From Shimia abyssi (GTDB taxonomy: Bacteria; Pseudomonadota; Alphaproteobacteria; Rhodobacterales; Rhodobacteraceae), in contig NZ_PYGJ01000001.1 of assembly GCF_003014475.1 (NCBI RefSeq), positions 186,001 through 250,000 on the forward strand: DNA of 64,000 nucleotides, read 5' to 3'. The notes under the pieces were generated by a model that saw only the letters and a list, made by a program, of their open reading frames with translations, was not told the origin of the DNA and searched no databases. Position numbers and translations under genes: made by a program. Positions within the stretch are counted from its first letter, which is position 1, and every line of letters starts with the position of its first letter. Positions 1-9,068 of this stretch are shown piece after piece.

Positions 1-3
1 CGG

Positions 4-33
4 TTGCCAAAGGCATGCGAATCCTGTTATACT
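4..33 (+). promoter_or_regulatory. Candidate sigma-70 promoter upstream of pyrG
   Basis: A TTGCCA box (4-9) and a TATACT box (28-33) are separated by 18 bp, each one mismatch from the sigma-70 consensus. The predicted start lies about 95 bases before the pyrG ATG. No complete gene or clear gene tail was found in bases 1-134, so this may drive pyrG or a short untranslated RNA before it. Inferred from sequence match only. Confidence 0.4.
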
Positions 34-134
34 TAAGTCCCGTGATGCTGTGGCAGTTTCGGCTGCCGCGGGCGCATGAAATTTAGACGTACACATCGAC
101 GAATACGTTCGACTATCACGGGGGCGCAGGCCAC

Positions 135-1778
135 ATGGCACGCTATATCTTCATCACTGGTGGTGTTGTTTCTTCACTTGGCAAAGGTCTGGCCTCGGCC
201 GCATTGGGTGCATTGCTGCAAGCACGCGGTTACACCGTGCGGCTGCGCAAACTTGACCCCTACCTGAATGTCGATCCGGGCACCATGTCGCCTTTTGAGC
301 ATGGCGAAGTGTTTGTCACCGATGACGGCGCCGAGACCGACCTTGATCTGGGCCATTACGAACGCTTTACCGGCGTACCCGCCCGCATGAGCGATTCGGT
401 CAGCTCGGGTCGCATATACTCCAACGTTCTGGAAAAGGAACGGCGCGGCGATTACCTGGGCAAAACCATTCAGGTGGTTCCCCACGTGACCAATGAAATC
501 AAAGACTTCATTAATATCGGTGATGACGAAGTTGATTTCATGCTCTGCGAAATCGGCGGCACCGTCGGTGATATCGAGGGCCTGCCCTTCTTCGAGGCGA
601 TCCGCCAGTTTTCCCATGACAAGCCGCGCGGCCAGTGCATCTTTATGCACCTGACATTGCTGCCTTGGCTGGCCGCCTCGGGCGAGCTGAAAACCAAACC
701 GACGCAGCACTCGGTCAAAGAACTGCAATCCATCGGGATTGCGCCCGACATCCTCGTCTGCCGCTCTGAACAGCCAATCCCCGAGAAAGAACGCCAGAAA
801 ATCGCGCTGTTCTGTAACGTGCGCAAAGAGGCAGTTGTCGCGGCTTATGATCTCAAATCGATCTACGAAGCGCCTCTGGCATATCATCGCGAAGGCTTGG
901 ATCAGGCTGTGCTGGATGCGTTTGGTATCGCCCCTGCCCCACGCCCGGACCTGTCGGTCTGGAATGACGTAAACGACCGAATCTACAACACTGACGGTAA
1001 GGTCAATATCGCCATTGTCGGCAAATACACTCAGCTCGAAGACGCCTATAAGTCGATCAAAGAAGCCCTCACCCATGGCGGAATGCACAACCGCGTCAAA
1101 GTCTCGGTGAAATGGGTCGATGCCGAGGTGTTCGACAAGGAAGACGCAGCGCCCTATCTCGAAGGGTATGACGCCATCCTTGTGCCCGGCGGCTTTGGCG
1201 AACGCGGCACCGAAGGCAAGATCAAGGCGGCGCAGTTTGCCCGTGAACGCGGCATTCCGTATCTGGGCATCTGTCTGGGCATGCAAATGGCCGTTATCGA
1301 GGCCGCGCGCAACGTTGCTGGCATCAAAACCGCCGGGTCTGAAGAGTTTGATCACGAGGCCGGTCAGAAACGCTTTGAGCCGGTGGTCTACCATCTCAAG
1401 GAATGGGTGCAGGGCAACGCCAAAGTGACCCGCAAACAGGACGACAACAAAGGCGGCACCATGCGTCTGGGCGCTTATGATGCTGTCCTTGCGGATGGGT
1501 CCAAGGTCGCCCAAGTCTATGGCTCAAACGCCATCGAAGAGCGCCACCGCCACCGGTACGAAGTTGATACGACCTACCGTGAAAAGCTCGAAGCCTGCGG
1601 CCTGCAATTTTCCGGCATGTCCCCCGACGGTCGCCTTCCCGAGATTGTCGAATGGAAAGATCACCCTTGGTTTATCGGCGTTCAGTTCCACCCGGAACTC
1701 AAGTCAAAACCATTTGATCCCCACCCCCTCTTCCGCGATTTCGTCCGCGCCGCCAAGGACAACTCACGCCTCGTCTGA
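135..1778 (+). CDS. pyrG: CTP synthase (glutamine-hydrolysing)
   Basis: Converts UTP, ATP and glutamine to CTP, the last step of de novo pyrimidine nucleotide synthesis, in the cytosol. The 547 residues match the usual family length. The N-terminal synthetase domain opens with the phosphate-binding segment [14 protein letters not shown] and contains [12 protein letters not shown]. The C-terminal class I glutamine amidotransferase domain has the nucleophile in GICLGMQ (Cys380) and the His519/Glu521 pair in FHPEL. The ATG at 135 follows a weak AGG element. A strong terminator follows, so it seems to end its own transcript. Identification is secure. Confidence 0.98.
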   Translation: MARYIFITGGVVSSLGKGLASAALGALLQARGYTVRLRKLDPYLNVDPGTMSPFEHGEVFVTDDGAETDLDLGHYERFTGVPARMSDSVSSGRIYSNVLEKERRGDYLGKTIQVVPHVTNEIKDFINIGDDEVDFMLCEIGGTVGDIEGLPFFEAIRQFSHDKPRGQCIFMHLTLLPWLAASGELKTKPTQHSVKELQSIGIAPDILVCRSEQPIPEKERQKIALFCNVRKEAVVAAYDLKSIYEAPLAYHREGLDQAVLDAFGIAPAPRPDLSVWNDVNDRIYNTDGKVNIAIVGKYTQLEDAYKSIKEALTHGGMHNRVKVSVKWVDAEVFDKEDAAPYLEGYDAILVPGGFGERGTEGKIKAAQFARERGIPYLGICLGMQMAVIEAARNVAGIKTAGSEEFDHEAGQKRFEPVVYHLKEWVQGNAKVTRKQDDNKGGTMRLGAYDAVLADGSKVAQVYGSNAIEERHRHRYEVDTTYREKLEACGLQFSGMSPDGRLPEIVEWKDHPWFIGVQFHPELKSKPFDPHPLFRDFVRAAKDNSRLV

Positions 1779-1875
1779 AGCCCCAGCAAAGAATACCCGC
1801 AGGGTTTCCCACGCTGGCTGTCCTTTCGGGCGCAAAGCACACCCAAGATGGCGGGCATGACCGATCGAAACTCCC

Positions 1876-1908
1876 AAAAGGCTCCTGAATTTTTTCAGGA
1901 GCCTTTTT
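1876..1908 (+). terminator. Rho-independent terminator of pyrG
   Basis: AAAAGGCTCCTGA (1876-1888) pairs perfectly with TCAGGAGCCTTTT (1895-1907) around an ATTTTT loop and runs into a T-tract. It is about 100 bases after the pyrG stop. The A-rich 5' arm would allow function in both directions, but only the plus-strand gene is close. Confidence 0.88.
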
Positions 1909-2035
1909 CATGCCATGCACACCGTCCCATTTGATCACTCAAAACTAATTCTCTTGGTGAAATAGCCGCCAGCCCCTAACATCATCCAACTTTGCAAACA
2001 TCTTCACTTCACCTTTTTACCGCAAGAGATTGACC

Positions 2036-3493
2036 ATGAACGATATTCCCGAAGAGTCGCTCGACCCCTCCGATTGGTCAAACGCGCAATCCATCGCTCA
2101 CAAAATGGTGGATGACGCCATTGAGCATCTCAGCTCCGTGCGCGACCGCACGGTCTGGCAGGACCTGCCAGACGGCATTCGCACCCACTTCAAGGCCGCT
2201 GCGCCAAACGATCCCATGCCGCTCGAAGATGTCTATGACGAGCTGAAACGAACGCTCATTCCGCATCCAATGGGCAACATCCATCCCCGCTTTTGGGGTT
2301 GGTATATGGGTGCCGGTAATTTCACCGGCGCGCTTGGCGATTTTTTGGCTGCCGTTGACGGCTCCAACTTGGGTGGCGGGGCCACTTCTGCCGCACAGAT
2401 CGACATGCAGGTGGTGAACTGGTTCAAGGCGATGATGGGCTTTCCCGACACGGCCAGCGGCACCCTCACCTCTGGTGGTTCAATGGCCAACATGGTCGCG
2501 CTGACCGTGGCCCGCAACACCCACGCCGGTGTCGATGTGCGCGCCCACGGCGTCGCCGCCATGCCCCAGCCGTTGCGGTTCTACGCCTCTGATCAGGCCC
2601 ACAGCTGCCATCCGAAATCACTCGAGGCACTGGGCCTTGGCAATACGTCCCTCACCCTCATCCCGACGGATGAAAACTACCGGATGGACATCGCCGCCCT
2701 GCGCACCGCAATCGCGTCTGATATCGCCGCTGGCATTAAACCGGCCTGCGTGATCGGCACCGCGGGCACCACAAATACCGGCGCGATCGACGATCTGGTC
2801 ACGATCAGCGCGATCTGCAATGAACATGACATGTGGTTCCATGTCGATGGATGTATCGGCGCACTGATCCGCATCGCCCCCGATCACCGCCATATGGTGG
2901 CAGGTATCGACACCGCTGATTCCGTGGCGCTTGACCCTCATAAATGGCTTCATACCCCGTTTGAGGCCGGCTGCGTGATCGTGCGCGACGCCGAACGCCA
3001 CCACGGCGCGTTTGAAATGCACGGAGACTACCTGCAAATGCAAGAACGCGGGCTGCTCGCCGGGCCGTTTCTTGCCGACTATGGCTTCGAACTGTCGCGC
3101 GGTTTCAAGGCACTCAAGATCTGGATGTCGATCAAGGAACATGGGCTGGAGAAGTTTGGACGTCTGATTGATCAGAACATTGCCCAAGGCCAATACCTCA
3201 CCGCGCGGATCGCAGAAAACCCGGTGCTCGAGCTGATTGCGCCCACCGAAATCAACATTGTTTGCTTTCGACACCGCATTGAAAACGCGACAGAATCCCA
3301 GATCAAGGACTTCAACACCGAACTCATGCTGCAGATTCAGGAGTCCGGCATTGCCGTGATCTCTGACACCACCCTGCGCGACCAGCACTGCCTGCGCGTG
3401 GCCGTGAACAACCACCGCACCCGGACCGAGGACCTTGATATCCTGCTCGACGCCGTCATCAATACAGGGGCCGAGATCCTGGCCGAGCGATAA
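2036..3493 (+). CDS. Group II PLP-dependent amino acid decarboxylase
   Basis: Belongs to the pyridoxal-phosphate decarboxylase family that includes aromatic-L-amino-acid, glutamate and 2,4-diaminobutyrate decarboxylases. Fold-type I features are visible: TSGGSMANMVAL (cofactor phosphate site), FHVDGCIGA (Asp facing the pyridine nitrogen) and the cofactor lysine in DPHKWLH (about Lys303). The reading frame opens with a TTG at 2030, but the ATG at 2036 is better placed, 7 bases after AAGAGA, giving 485 residues. It stands alone after the pyrG terminator. The substrate cannot be told from sequence; aromatic amino acids are the commonest guess for this length. Confidence 0.85.
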   Translation: MNDIPEESLDPSDWSNAQSIAHKMVDDAIEHLSSVRDRTVWQDLPDGIRTHFKAAAPNDPMPLEDVYDELKRTLIPHPMGNIHPRFWGWYMGAGNFTGALGDFLAAVDGSNLGGGATSAAQIDMQVVNWFKAMMGFPDTASGTLTSGGSMANMVALTVARNTHAGVDVRAHGVAAMPQPLRFYASDQAHSCHPKSLEALGLGNTSLTLIPTDENYRMDIAALRTAIASDIAAGIKPACVIGTAGTTNTGAIDDLVTISAICNEHDMWFHVDGCIGALIRIAPDHRHMVAGIDTADSVALDPHKWLHTPFEAGCVIVRDAERHHGAFEMHGDYLQMQERGLLAGPFLADYGFELSRGFKALKIWMSIKEHGLEKFGRLIDQNIAQGQYLTARIAENPVLELIAPTEINIVCFRHRIENATESQIKDFNTELMLQIQESGIAVISDTTLRDQHCLRVAVNNHRTRTEDLDILLDAVINTGAEILAER

Positions 3494-3538
3494 CAGAAAT
3501 CCTTTGGTGACGGGCGCATCAGACGGTATCCTTACCCT

Positions 3539-4204
3539 ATGCGCGCCCTTATCGCCCCGTTCCTAAGTCTCTTTGCCACAGCCGCCATCGCCTGTGACAC
3601 GCCTGTTTGCGTGGTCGATGCGGAAACGCTGGCGCTCGCCCGCACCATCACGTTCGACGATCAGCCCACCTCTTTCGGCGTGGGCCGACAGGTCGAACAT
3701 GTGCTTGTGCAACCCGGTGTCTCCTTTGGGGAACGTTTCCTTGGCCAGACCCTATCGCGCGAAGGCACCTATGACCGCATCACCGGCCAAGCCGTTGGCC
3801 CGCTCACCATTCTGCCCGGCGCCCCCGGTGAAACGCTGGGTATTCTGCGCCTGATGGCGACATCTGTCCTGCATGGGCACGGTCCCGAAGGGTTCCCAAA
3901 CCCCGAGGCCACCGGAGAAGGTGCAATTGCCGTGCTCTTTGAACATGATCAATCCGCACTGGCCTTTGATATTCGTGGTGGCGAAAAGGGCCACGCCACA
4001 GTCGCTTTCTTGCGTCGCGATGGTACGCACATTCACACCCTTCGCCTTGGTCCTCTTTCGGAAATGACCTACGGCTTTCAACGTATAGATGACATCCCAG
4101 ATATTGCCGGGCTAATCATTGAAAACGCCGATCCAGAAGGTATCGCGCTCGACAATCTGCGCTTTGAGCGCAACGCCGTGCTCAGCCTGTTGCGCCTGCC
4201 CTAA
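3539..4204 (+). CDS. Exported protein of unknown function
   Basis: A 221-residue protein with an N-terminal signal peptide ending near AAIACDTP. The mature part holds two early cysteines (CDTPVC) that could form a disulphide. The rest is rich in beta-prone segments (TFDDQPTSFGVG, GGEKGHATVAFLRRDG) and ends with LDNLRFERN, which resembles a carbohydrate-binding or PEP-CTERM-associated beta-sandwich with a LDN motif. I do not recognise a named family. It sits 45 bases after the decarboxylase on the same strand and could share its transcript. Confidence 0.7.
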   Translation: MRALIAPFLSLFATAAIACDTPVCVVDAETLALARTITFDDQPTSFGVGRQVEHVLVQPGVSFGERFLGQTLSREGTYDRITGQAVGPLTILPGAPGETLGILRLMATSVLHGHGPEGFPNPEATGEGAIAVLFEHDQSALAFDIRGGEKGHATVAFLRRDGTHIHTLRLGPLSEMTYGFQRIDDIPDIAGLIIENADPEGIALDNLRFERNAVLSLLRLP

Positions 4205-4295
4205 CACCGCGCCGATTTGGCAGATCATGGCTTGCCAACGCATTCAATCTGTTCCAGCTTTGCGAAAAAAGACCGCGAACAGAGGGGAATGCCAA

Positions 4296-4589
4296 ATGGC
4301 CAAGGGCTATTGGATCGGACGTATCGATGTGGACGATCCCGAGGAATACAAAAAATATATCGCTGCAAATGCCGGCCCCTTTGCCGAATATGGTGGGCGT
4401 TTTGTGGTGCGCGGCGGCGTCTTTGAAAACCCAGAAGGCACGGCCCGCCAACGTAACGTGGTGATCGAGTTCCCAAGCTACCAAGCTGCACTCGAGTGTT
4501 ACAACAGCGACGGATACCAGCACGCGAAATCCCTGCGCGTCGCCGTCAGCAAAGGTGATCTGGTCATCGTCGAGGGGTATGACCCATGA
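4296..4589 (+). CDS. DUF1330 domain protein
   Basis: A 97-residue ferredoxin-like-fold protein of the DUF1330 family, recognised from the opening AKGYWIGRIDVDDPEEYKKY and the core YGGRFVVRGG, followed by VVIEFPSYQAALECYNSDGYQ. The family has the alpha-beta barrel dimer fold and no assigned reaction. The longer frame beginning at 4119 overlaps the preceding gene. The ATG at 4296 has an AGAGGGGA ribosome site 7 bases upstream and is clearly the start. It overlaps the next gene by ATGA, so the two are translationally coupled. Confidence 0.88.
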   Translation: MAKGYWIGRIDVDDPEEYKKYIAANAGPFAEYGGRFVVRGGVFENPEGTARQRNVVIEFPSYQAALECYNSDGYQHAKSLRVAVSKGDLVIVEGYDP

Positions 4590-5017
4590 TGTGGGATTCC
4601 CTCCTTACCCGTCTGCGTGGCAAGACACCCGCCTCTGACCTGCCCGAACCGGACGAAAAACTGGCCCTTGGTGCGCTTTTGGTGCGTGTGGCCAAGTCCG
4701 ATAATCACTATGACGCGGTTGAGATAGGCGAGATTGATCGCATTTTGGCCGCAACCTTCTCGCTCAATCCAGTCGAGGCCGCCAAACTGCGCGCCACCTG
4801 CGAAAAACTCGAATCCGCCGCGCCCGGCACGCCAGACTTTGCTTTGGTGATCCGTCAGAACGTGGACTATCCCCACCGCCTAGAAATGGCACAGGCCCTT
4901 TGGCGTGTGATCATAGCCGATGGCGAACATGCGCCCGAAGAGGATGCGTCCCTGAACGAAATCGAATCCATGCTGGGAATTAAGCCAGAGGATTCGCCAG
5001 CGAATCAGGCCACCTGA
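4586..5017 (+). CDS. TerB-like protein, first of a tandem pair
   Basis: A 143-residue all-helical cytosolic protein of the TerB family. The diagnostic pattern is present: LALGALLVRVAKSDNHYDAVE (first half, acidic residues after the helix) and LWRVIIADGEHAPEED (second half, ADGE motif). TerB domains bind divalent metal through such acidic residues and occur in tellurite/stress systems, but stand-alone copies have no settled role. It starts inside the stop of the DUF1330 gene and is followed 41 bases later by a paralogue, which indicates local duplication. Confidence 0.85.
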   Translation: MMWDSLLTRLRGKTPASDLPEPDEKLALGALLVRVAKSDNHYDAVEIGEIDRILAATFSLNPVEAAKLRATCEKLESAAPGTPDFALVIRQNVDYPHRLEMAQALWRVIIADGEHAPEEDASLNEIESMLGIKPEDSPANQAT

Positions 5018-5058
5018 CCCCATTGCAGTCTGCGCCCGGCCTCTCTACATCTTCTCTC

Positions 5059-5499
5059 ATGTTTGCCGATTTTCTAAAACGCCTGACGGCGCCCGCCCCG
5101 GAACCATTGAACGACACAGATGCGCGCCTTGCGCTCACGGCGCTGTTGGTGCGCATTGCGCGCACAGATGGCGAATACTCTCATGCGGAATCCGCTCAGA
5201 TCGACCGTATTACGACACAGCGCTATGGCCTCTCACCCTTTGAGGCTACAGCCTTGCGCAAAGACGCCGAGACACTGGAAACCGAGGCTCCCGATACCGT
5301 GCGCTTTACCCGCGCCATCAAAGAGGCCGTCCCATTTGACGAGCGTATCGGCGTAGTAGAGGCGCTTTGGCAGGTTGTTTTGGCCGATGGCCAGCGCGAT
5401 GCCGAAGAAGACGCGCTTGTCCGTCTCGCGGCAAACCTGCTGGGTATCAATGATCGCGACAGCGCTCTGGCCCGCCAACGGGTGATGAAACACTCCTGA
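5059..5499 (+). CDS. TerB-like protein, second of a tandem pair
   Basis: A 146-residue paralogue of the gene before it: LALTALLVRIARTDGEYSHAE and LWQVVLADGQRDAEED align with the corresponding segments of the first copy. The acidic metal-site pattern is kept, though ADGE has become ADGQ. The frame opens with a TTG at 5023, but the first ATG at 5059 begins MFADFLKRLT in register with the first copy and is preferred. No catalytic residues are seen. A role in metal or envelope stress is a family-level guess. Confidence 0.82.
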   Translation: MFADFLKRLTAPAPEPLNDTDARLALTALLVRIARTDGEYSHAESAQIDRITTQRYGLSPFEATALRKDAETLETEAPDTVRFTRAIKEAVPFDERIGVVEALWQVVLADGQRDAEEDALVRLAANLLGINDRDSALARQRVMKHS

Positions 5500-5664
5500 C
5501 TCCGTTAGAATGCCGCCTCAGCCCGAGGCACGACCTGTCAAAACGAACGCGAACGACCGCAAATTGCGCAAATTCCCCTCGCGTCACCCCTTTTGCACAT
5601 TGCATTCGCGCAAATTTTCATCCCTATTGAGGCCCTGAATAAGAACAAGATCAATGGGGACCCC

Positions 5665-6438
5665 TTGGCCGACAATACGCCCGTTCTCGAAATTCGCGAC
5701 CTGCACAAGGCTTATGGCGATCTGGAAGTGATCAAGGGCGTCAATATCACCGCCCGCCGTGGCGATGTGGTGTCACTGATTGGCTCTTCTGGCTCTGGCA
5801 AGTCCACAATCCTGCGCTGCGCTAATCTTCTCGAAGACAGCCAGCAGGGCGACATTCTATTCAAGGGAGAACCCGTGAACTGGAAAGGCGCGCGCCACGA
5901 CCGCCATCCGGGCGATACCAAACAGGTCATCCGCATCCGCACCAATCTCAGCATGGTGTTCCAACAGTTCAATCTGTGGGCCCATATGACCATCCTGCAA
6001 AACGTGATGGAGGCGCCCGTCACGGTTCTGGGCCGCGACAAGGACGAGGTCGAGGCGTCGGCGCGCAAATATCTCGACAAGGTCGGAATTGGCGACAAGT
6101 GCGATGTCTACCCTGCGCAGCTTTCTGGTGGCCAGCAGCAGCGCGCCGCCATTGCCCGCGCTTTGGCGATGGAGCCAGAAGCCCTTTTGTTTGACGAACC
6201 CACCTCTGCGCTCGACCCCGAGCTTGAGCAAGAGGTTGTCCGCGTTATCAAAGCCTTGGCCGAAGAAGGCCGCACCATGCTGATCGTCACCCATGACATG
6301 AAAATGGCCCGTGACGTCTCCAGCCACGTGGTCTTTTTGCATCAAGGCCTGATCGAAGAAGAAGGCGATCCCGAAACACTCTTTGGGTCGCCCAAATCCG
6401 AGCGGTTGCAGCAGTTTCTCAGCTCAACAGCCGCCTAA
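5665..6438 (+). CDS. Polar amino acid ABC transporter ATP-binding protein (HisP/GlnQ type)
   Basis: The ATPase that drives the importer encoded by the next three genes. It shows Walker A GSSGSGKST, the Q-loop FQQFNLW, the signature LSGGQQQR, Walker B LLFDEPTSALDPE and the switch histidine in VTHDM. The insert between Walker A and the Q-loop (KGEPVNWKGARHDRHPG) is typical of histidine/lysine/arginine importers. The frame extends back to a TTG at 5593, but family alignment from memory favours the TTG at 5665 (ADNTPVLEIRDL), 4 bases after GGGGA, giving 257 residues. The start is less certain than the function. Confidence 0.93.
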   Translation: MADNTPVLEIRDLHKAYGDLEVIKGVNITARRGDVVSLIGSSGSGKSTILRCANLLEDSQQGDILFKGEPVNWKGARHDRHPGDTKQVIRIRTNLSMVFQQFNLWAHMTILQNVMEAPVTVLGRDKDEVEASARKYLDKVGIGDKCDVYPAQLSGGQQQRAAIARALAMEPEALLFDEPTSALDPELEQEVVRVIKALAEEGRTMLIVTHDMKMARDVSSHVVFLHQGLIEEEGDPETLFGSPKSERLQQFLSSTAA

Positions 6439-6465
6439 ACAAAAACCAACTATGGGAGCATAATC

Positions 6466-7182
6466 ATGAAAAAACTGATCCTGAGCACCACAGCGCTCGC
6501 GCTCACTGCCGGTCTGGCAATGGCCGAAACCGTGCGCATGGGCACCGAGGGCGCCTACCCTCCGTACAACTTCATCAACGACGCCGGTGAAGTTGACGGG
6601 TTTGAGCGTGAACTGGGCGACGAGCTGTGCACACGTGCCGAACTGACCTGTGAATGGGTCACAAACGAATGGGATTCGATCATCCCAAACCTCGTGTCCG
6701 GCAACTACGACACCATCATCGCGGGCATGTCGATCACTGCCGAGCGTGACGAAGTCATCGACTTTACCCAGAACTATACCCAGCCCGACCCATCCGGCTA
6801 CCTTGCTCTGATGGGCGCGGATGTTGATGTCAAAGGCGGTATCCTCGCGGCGCAAACCGGCACCATTCAGGCCGCTCATATCGCAGCCTCTGGTGCGACA
6901 TTGGTCGAGTTTGCCACCCCCGAAGAAACCATCGCGGCTGTTCGCAGCGGCGAGGCAGACGCAGTGCTGGCTGATGACGCCTATCTGCGCCCCTTTGCAG
7001 CTGAAAACGATGACCTGACCATGTTGGCCGAAACCGAGCTTTTGGGCGGTGGCGTTGGCATGGGCGTGCGCGAAAGCGACGGCGAGCTAAAAGCCAAGTT
7101 CGACGCGGCGATCCAGTCGATGAAAGACGACGGCACCTTGAACGCGCTGCTCGCCAAATGGGAAATCGGTCCGGGTTTCTGA
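6466..7182 (+). CDS. Amino acid/amine ABC transporter periplasmic binding protein
   Basis: The substrate receptor of the importer, 238 residues, with a signal peptide MKKLILSTTALALTAGLAMA cleaved before ETV. It is a class II periplasmic binding protein (bacterial SBP family 3): TEGAYPPYNFIND and GFERELGDEL form the first lobe, and DTIIAGMSITAERDEVIDF holds the typical ligand-binding loop. An Arg/Asp pair for the ligand amino and carboxylate groups is expected in this family. Lysine/arginine/ornithine or a related cationic amine is the likely ligand given the ATPase type and the downstream gamma-glutamylation genes; this is inference. Confidence 0.92.
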   Translation: MKKLILSTTALALTAGLAMAETVRMGTEGAYPPYNFINDAGEVDGFERELGDELCTRAELTCEWVTNEWDSIIPNLVSGNYDTIIAGMSITAERDEVIDFTQNYTQPDPSGYLALMGADVDVKGGILAAQTGTIQAAHIAASGATLVEFATPEETIAAVRSGEADAVLADDAYLRPFAAENDDLTMLAETELLGGGVGMGVRESDGELKAKFDAAIQSMKDDGTLNALLAKWEIGPGF

Positions 7183-7200
7183 TCCCGCACCTTTATGAGA

Positions 7201-7233
7201 GCGGGGCTGACCACGTGTCGGCCCCGCCTTTTT
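7201..7233 (+). terminator. Intra-operon hairpin with T-tract between binding protein and permease genes
   Basis: GCGGGGCTGAC (7201-7211) pairs with GTCGGCCCCGC (7217-7227), eleven pairs with one G-T wobble around a CACGT loop, followed by CTTTTT (7228-7233). It lies only 18 bases after the binding-protein stop and just before the permease ATG. Such partial terminators or 3' protectors commonly raise binding-protein expression above that of the permeases; here that role is inferred. Confidence 0.8.
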
Positions 7234-7237
7234 ACAC

Positions 7238-8122
7238 ATGTTTTCATACTGTTCCGATCCATCGATCCTAGAAGGGCTTAGCTGGCTCTCGTGCTACCTA
7301 ACCACAGGCAAGCACATGTCATTCTATGTCTCCTTTGGTACTGTGCTGCTGCTCTTGGCCATCACCGCGCCCACTGCGCTGGCCTTTGGTTTTGCCGGTG
7401 CGATGTCGGCCCGCGCGCGGTTTGCTCCGCTCAGCTGGATCGGAAAGGGCTATATCGCCATTGTGCGCGGTGTGCCCGATATCGCGTTTTTCCTGTTCTT
7501 TGTGATCGCGCTAGATCAGGCCATCGAATGGTCCCGTCACAAGCTGATGTGTCGCGATTGGACCGATCCGATCCGACAGGGCAATGACTTTGTGGTCTGC
7601 GCCGAGGCCAAGATGCCCTTGGGCACTGCCGCCCAATGGGTGCACGAAGTGTATGGCTTTTCGCTCGCCGTGATCACCTTTGCCATCGTTTTTGGTGCTT
7701 TTGCTGCCAACGTGCTGTTTGGCGCCATGCGCGCCGTGCCGCGCGCGCAGATGGAAACCGCCGAAGCTTATGGTATGACCCATCGCCAGGCATTCTGGCG
7801 CATTCTAGTGCCGCAAATGTGGGTCTACGCCCTGCCTGGCCTCTCGAACCTGTGGATGGTGTTGATCAAGGCCACGCCGCTGCTGTTCCTGCTTGGTGTC
7901 GAAGATATCGTTTATTGGGCGCGCGAAATGGGCGGCTCAAAAACCGCGCGCTTTACCGCCTACCCACATGGCGATTGGCGCATGTGGTACTTCTTTGCGC
8001 TCTTGGTATTCTACCTCGCTTTCACCCGTGTCTCCGAAATCGTGCTTGACCGTTTGATGAAGCGCCTGACCCACGGACAGGCCACCTCGGGCGGCGAAGC
8101 GCAGCGGAGGGCCAACGCATGA
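7238..8122 (+). CDS. ABC transporter permease (HisQ type)
   Basis: One of the two inner-membrane channel subunits of the importer, 294 residues. About five hydrophobic segments are visible, and the cytoplasmic EAA loop METAEAYGMTHRQAFWRILVP contacts the ATPase. An internal soluble stretch near residues 90-135 (SRHKLMCRDWTDPIRQ) is longer than in E. coli HisQ. The ATG at 7238 follows the hairpin directly with no strong ribosome site, which fits lower expression than the binding protein. It overlaps the next gene by ATGA. Confidence 0.92.
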   Translation: MFSYCSDPSILEGLSWLSCYLTTGKHMSFYVSFGTVLLLLAITAPTALAFGFAGAMSARARFAPLSWIGKGYIAIVRGVPDIAFFLFFVIALDQAIEWSRHKLMCRDWTDPIRQGNDFVVCAEAKMPLGTAAQWVHEVYGFSLAVITFAIVFGAFAANVLFGAMRAVPRAQMETAEAYGMTHRQAFWRILVPQMWVYALPGLSNLWMVLIKATPLLFLLGVEDIVYWAREMGGSKTARFTAYPHGDWRMWYFFALLVFYLAFTRVSEIVLDRLMKRLTHGQATSGGEAQRRANA

Positions 8123-8925
8123 GCTGCTGGGAAACCATCGCCGATTACGGCCTGCGCTCGATCGGTATTGGCGAACGCCTGTTGCCCAAAGAGGACTTTA
8201 CCCTCTGCCAACAGTTCACGCTGATCGGCTCGGGCATGATCTGGAACATCTATTTTGGTCTGGTCGCGCTGGTCTCGGGCTTTTTCTTCGCCACGGCGCT
8301 TGCCGTTGGCAAGGCCTCAAACAACCGCCTATTCCGCAAATTAGCCGAATGGTTCATCTTCATCTTCCGCGGCTCGCCACTCTTTATCCAGTTCTTCTTT
8401 GCCTATTTCCTGTTTCTCTCACTGAAACAGGCCGTTCCCATTTTCGCCCCTTTCACCGCCGCTTGGCTCGGCGCGCTGGTGGTCTTGTTCTTCAATACGG
8501 CGGCCTATTCGGGCGAGATATTCTACGGCGCGCTCCAGTCGATCCCCAAGGGCGACATCGAAGCGGCGGACGCCTATGGCATGACCGGCTGGACCCGGTT
8601 CCGCCGCATTACCTTTCCCACCATGCTTCGCCTTGCATGGCCTGCCTACACGAACGAGGCGATCTTCCTCTTTCACGCAACCACGCTGGTGTACTTCTCG
8701 GGTTTCCCGGCTTGGCGGCAAAAAGGCGACGCGCTCTATTATGCCAGCTACTTTGCGGACAAGACGTTCAACCCGTTCATCCCCTACCCGATTCTGGCGG
8801 GATATTTCATCATCCTCACTCTGATCGTGGTCAGCGTCTTTGGGTTGGCCAACACACATCTGAACAAGCATCTGCCTAAGGAAGCGCGGCGCAAAATCCG
8901 GTTCCGCCCGAACATTATCCGCTGA
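8119..8925 (+). CDS. ABC transporter permease (HisM type)
   Basis: The second channel subunit, 268 residues, starting inside the stop of the first permease. It has five or so membrane segments and an EAA loop IEAADAYGMTGWTRFRRITFP. The N-terminal 40 residues contain two cysteines (MSCWET, TLCQQF) not needed for the family fold. With the preceding ATPase, receptor and permease it makes a complete importer. The downstream 143 bases hold the 11-bp repeats rather than a clear terminator. Confidence 0.92.
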   Translation: MSCWETIADYGLRSIGIGERLLPKEDFTLCQQFTLIGSGMIWNIYFGLVALVSGFFFATALAVGKASNNRLFRKLAEWFIFIFRGSPLFIQFFFAYFLFLSLKQAVPIFAPFTAAWLGALVVLFFNTAAYSGEIFYGALQSIPKGDIEAADAYGMTGWTRFRRITFPTMLRLAWPAYTNEAIFLFHATTLVYFSGFPAWRQKGDALYYASYFADKTFNPFIPYPILAGYFIILTLIVVSVFGLANTHLNKHLPKEARRKIRFRPNIIR

Positions 8926-8955
8926 CGCCCATAAACTCTAAATCGCGAAATCCGC

Positions 8956-8999
8956 ACCGACGCGTTACCGACGCAATACCGACGTTATACCGATGTGCC
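8956..8999 (+). repeat. Phased 11-bp tandem repeat ACCGACGNNNT, four units
   Basis: Four consecutive 11-bp units are seen: ACCGACGCGTT, ACCGACGCAAT, ACCGACGTTAT and ACCGATGTGCC. The heptamer ACCGACG is kept in three and changed by one base in the fourth. The period is close to one helical turn, so all heptamers face the same side of the DNA. It lies between the importer and the first glutamine-synthetase-like gene. The same repeat recurs at 61112-61144. Confidence 0.8.
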
Positions 9000-9068
9000 A
9001 TTTCGGGGCTGGACTAGCCGTTATCCCGGCCCTCATATTTTGAGAACCGCGACCGATCCAGGTAACAA

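Noticed and set aside
1-134. Tail of an upstream gene such as secG
   Set aside because: Forward frames are short or stop early, and none ends in a recognisable C-terminus; a promoter is the only supported item.
174-1514. 446-residue minus-strand frame inside pyrG
   Set aside because: It lies fully opposite the clearly identified pyrG, has no ribosome site and shows no recognisable domain; it is a GC-rich shadow frame.
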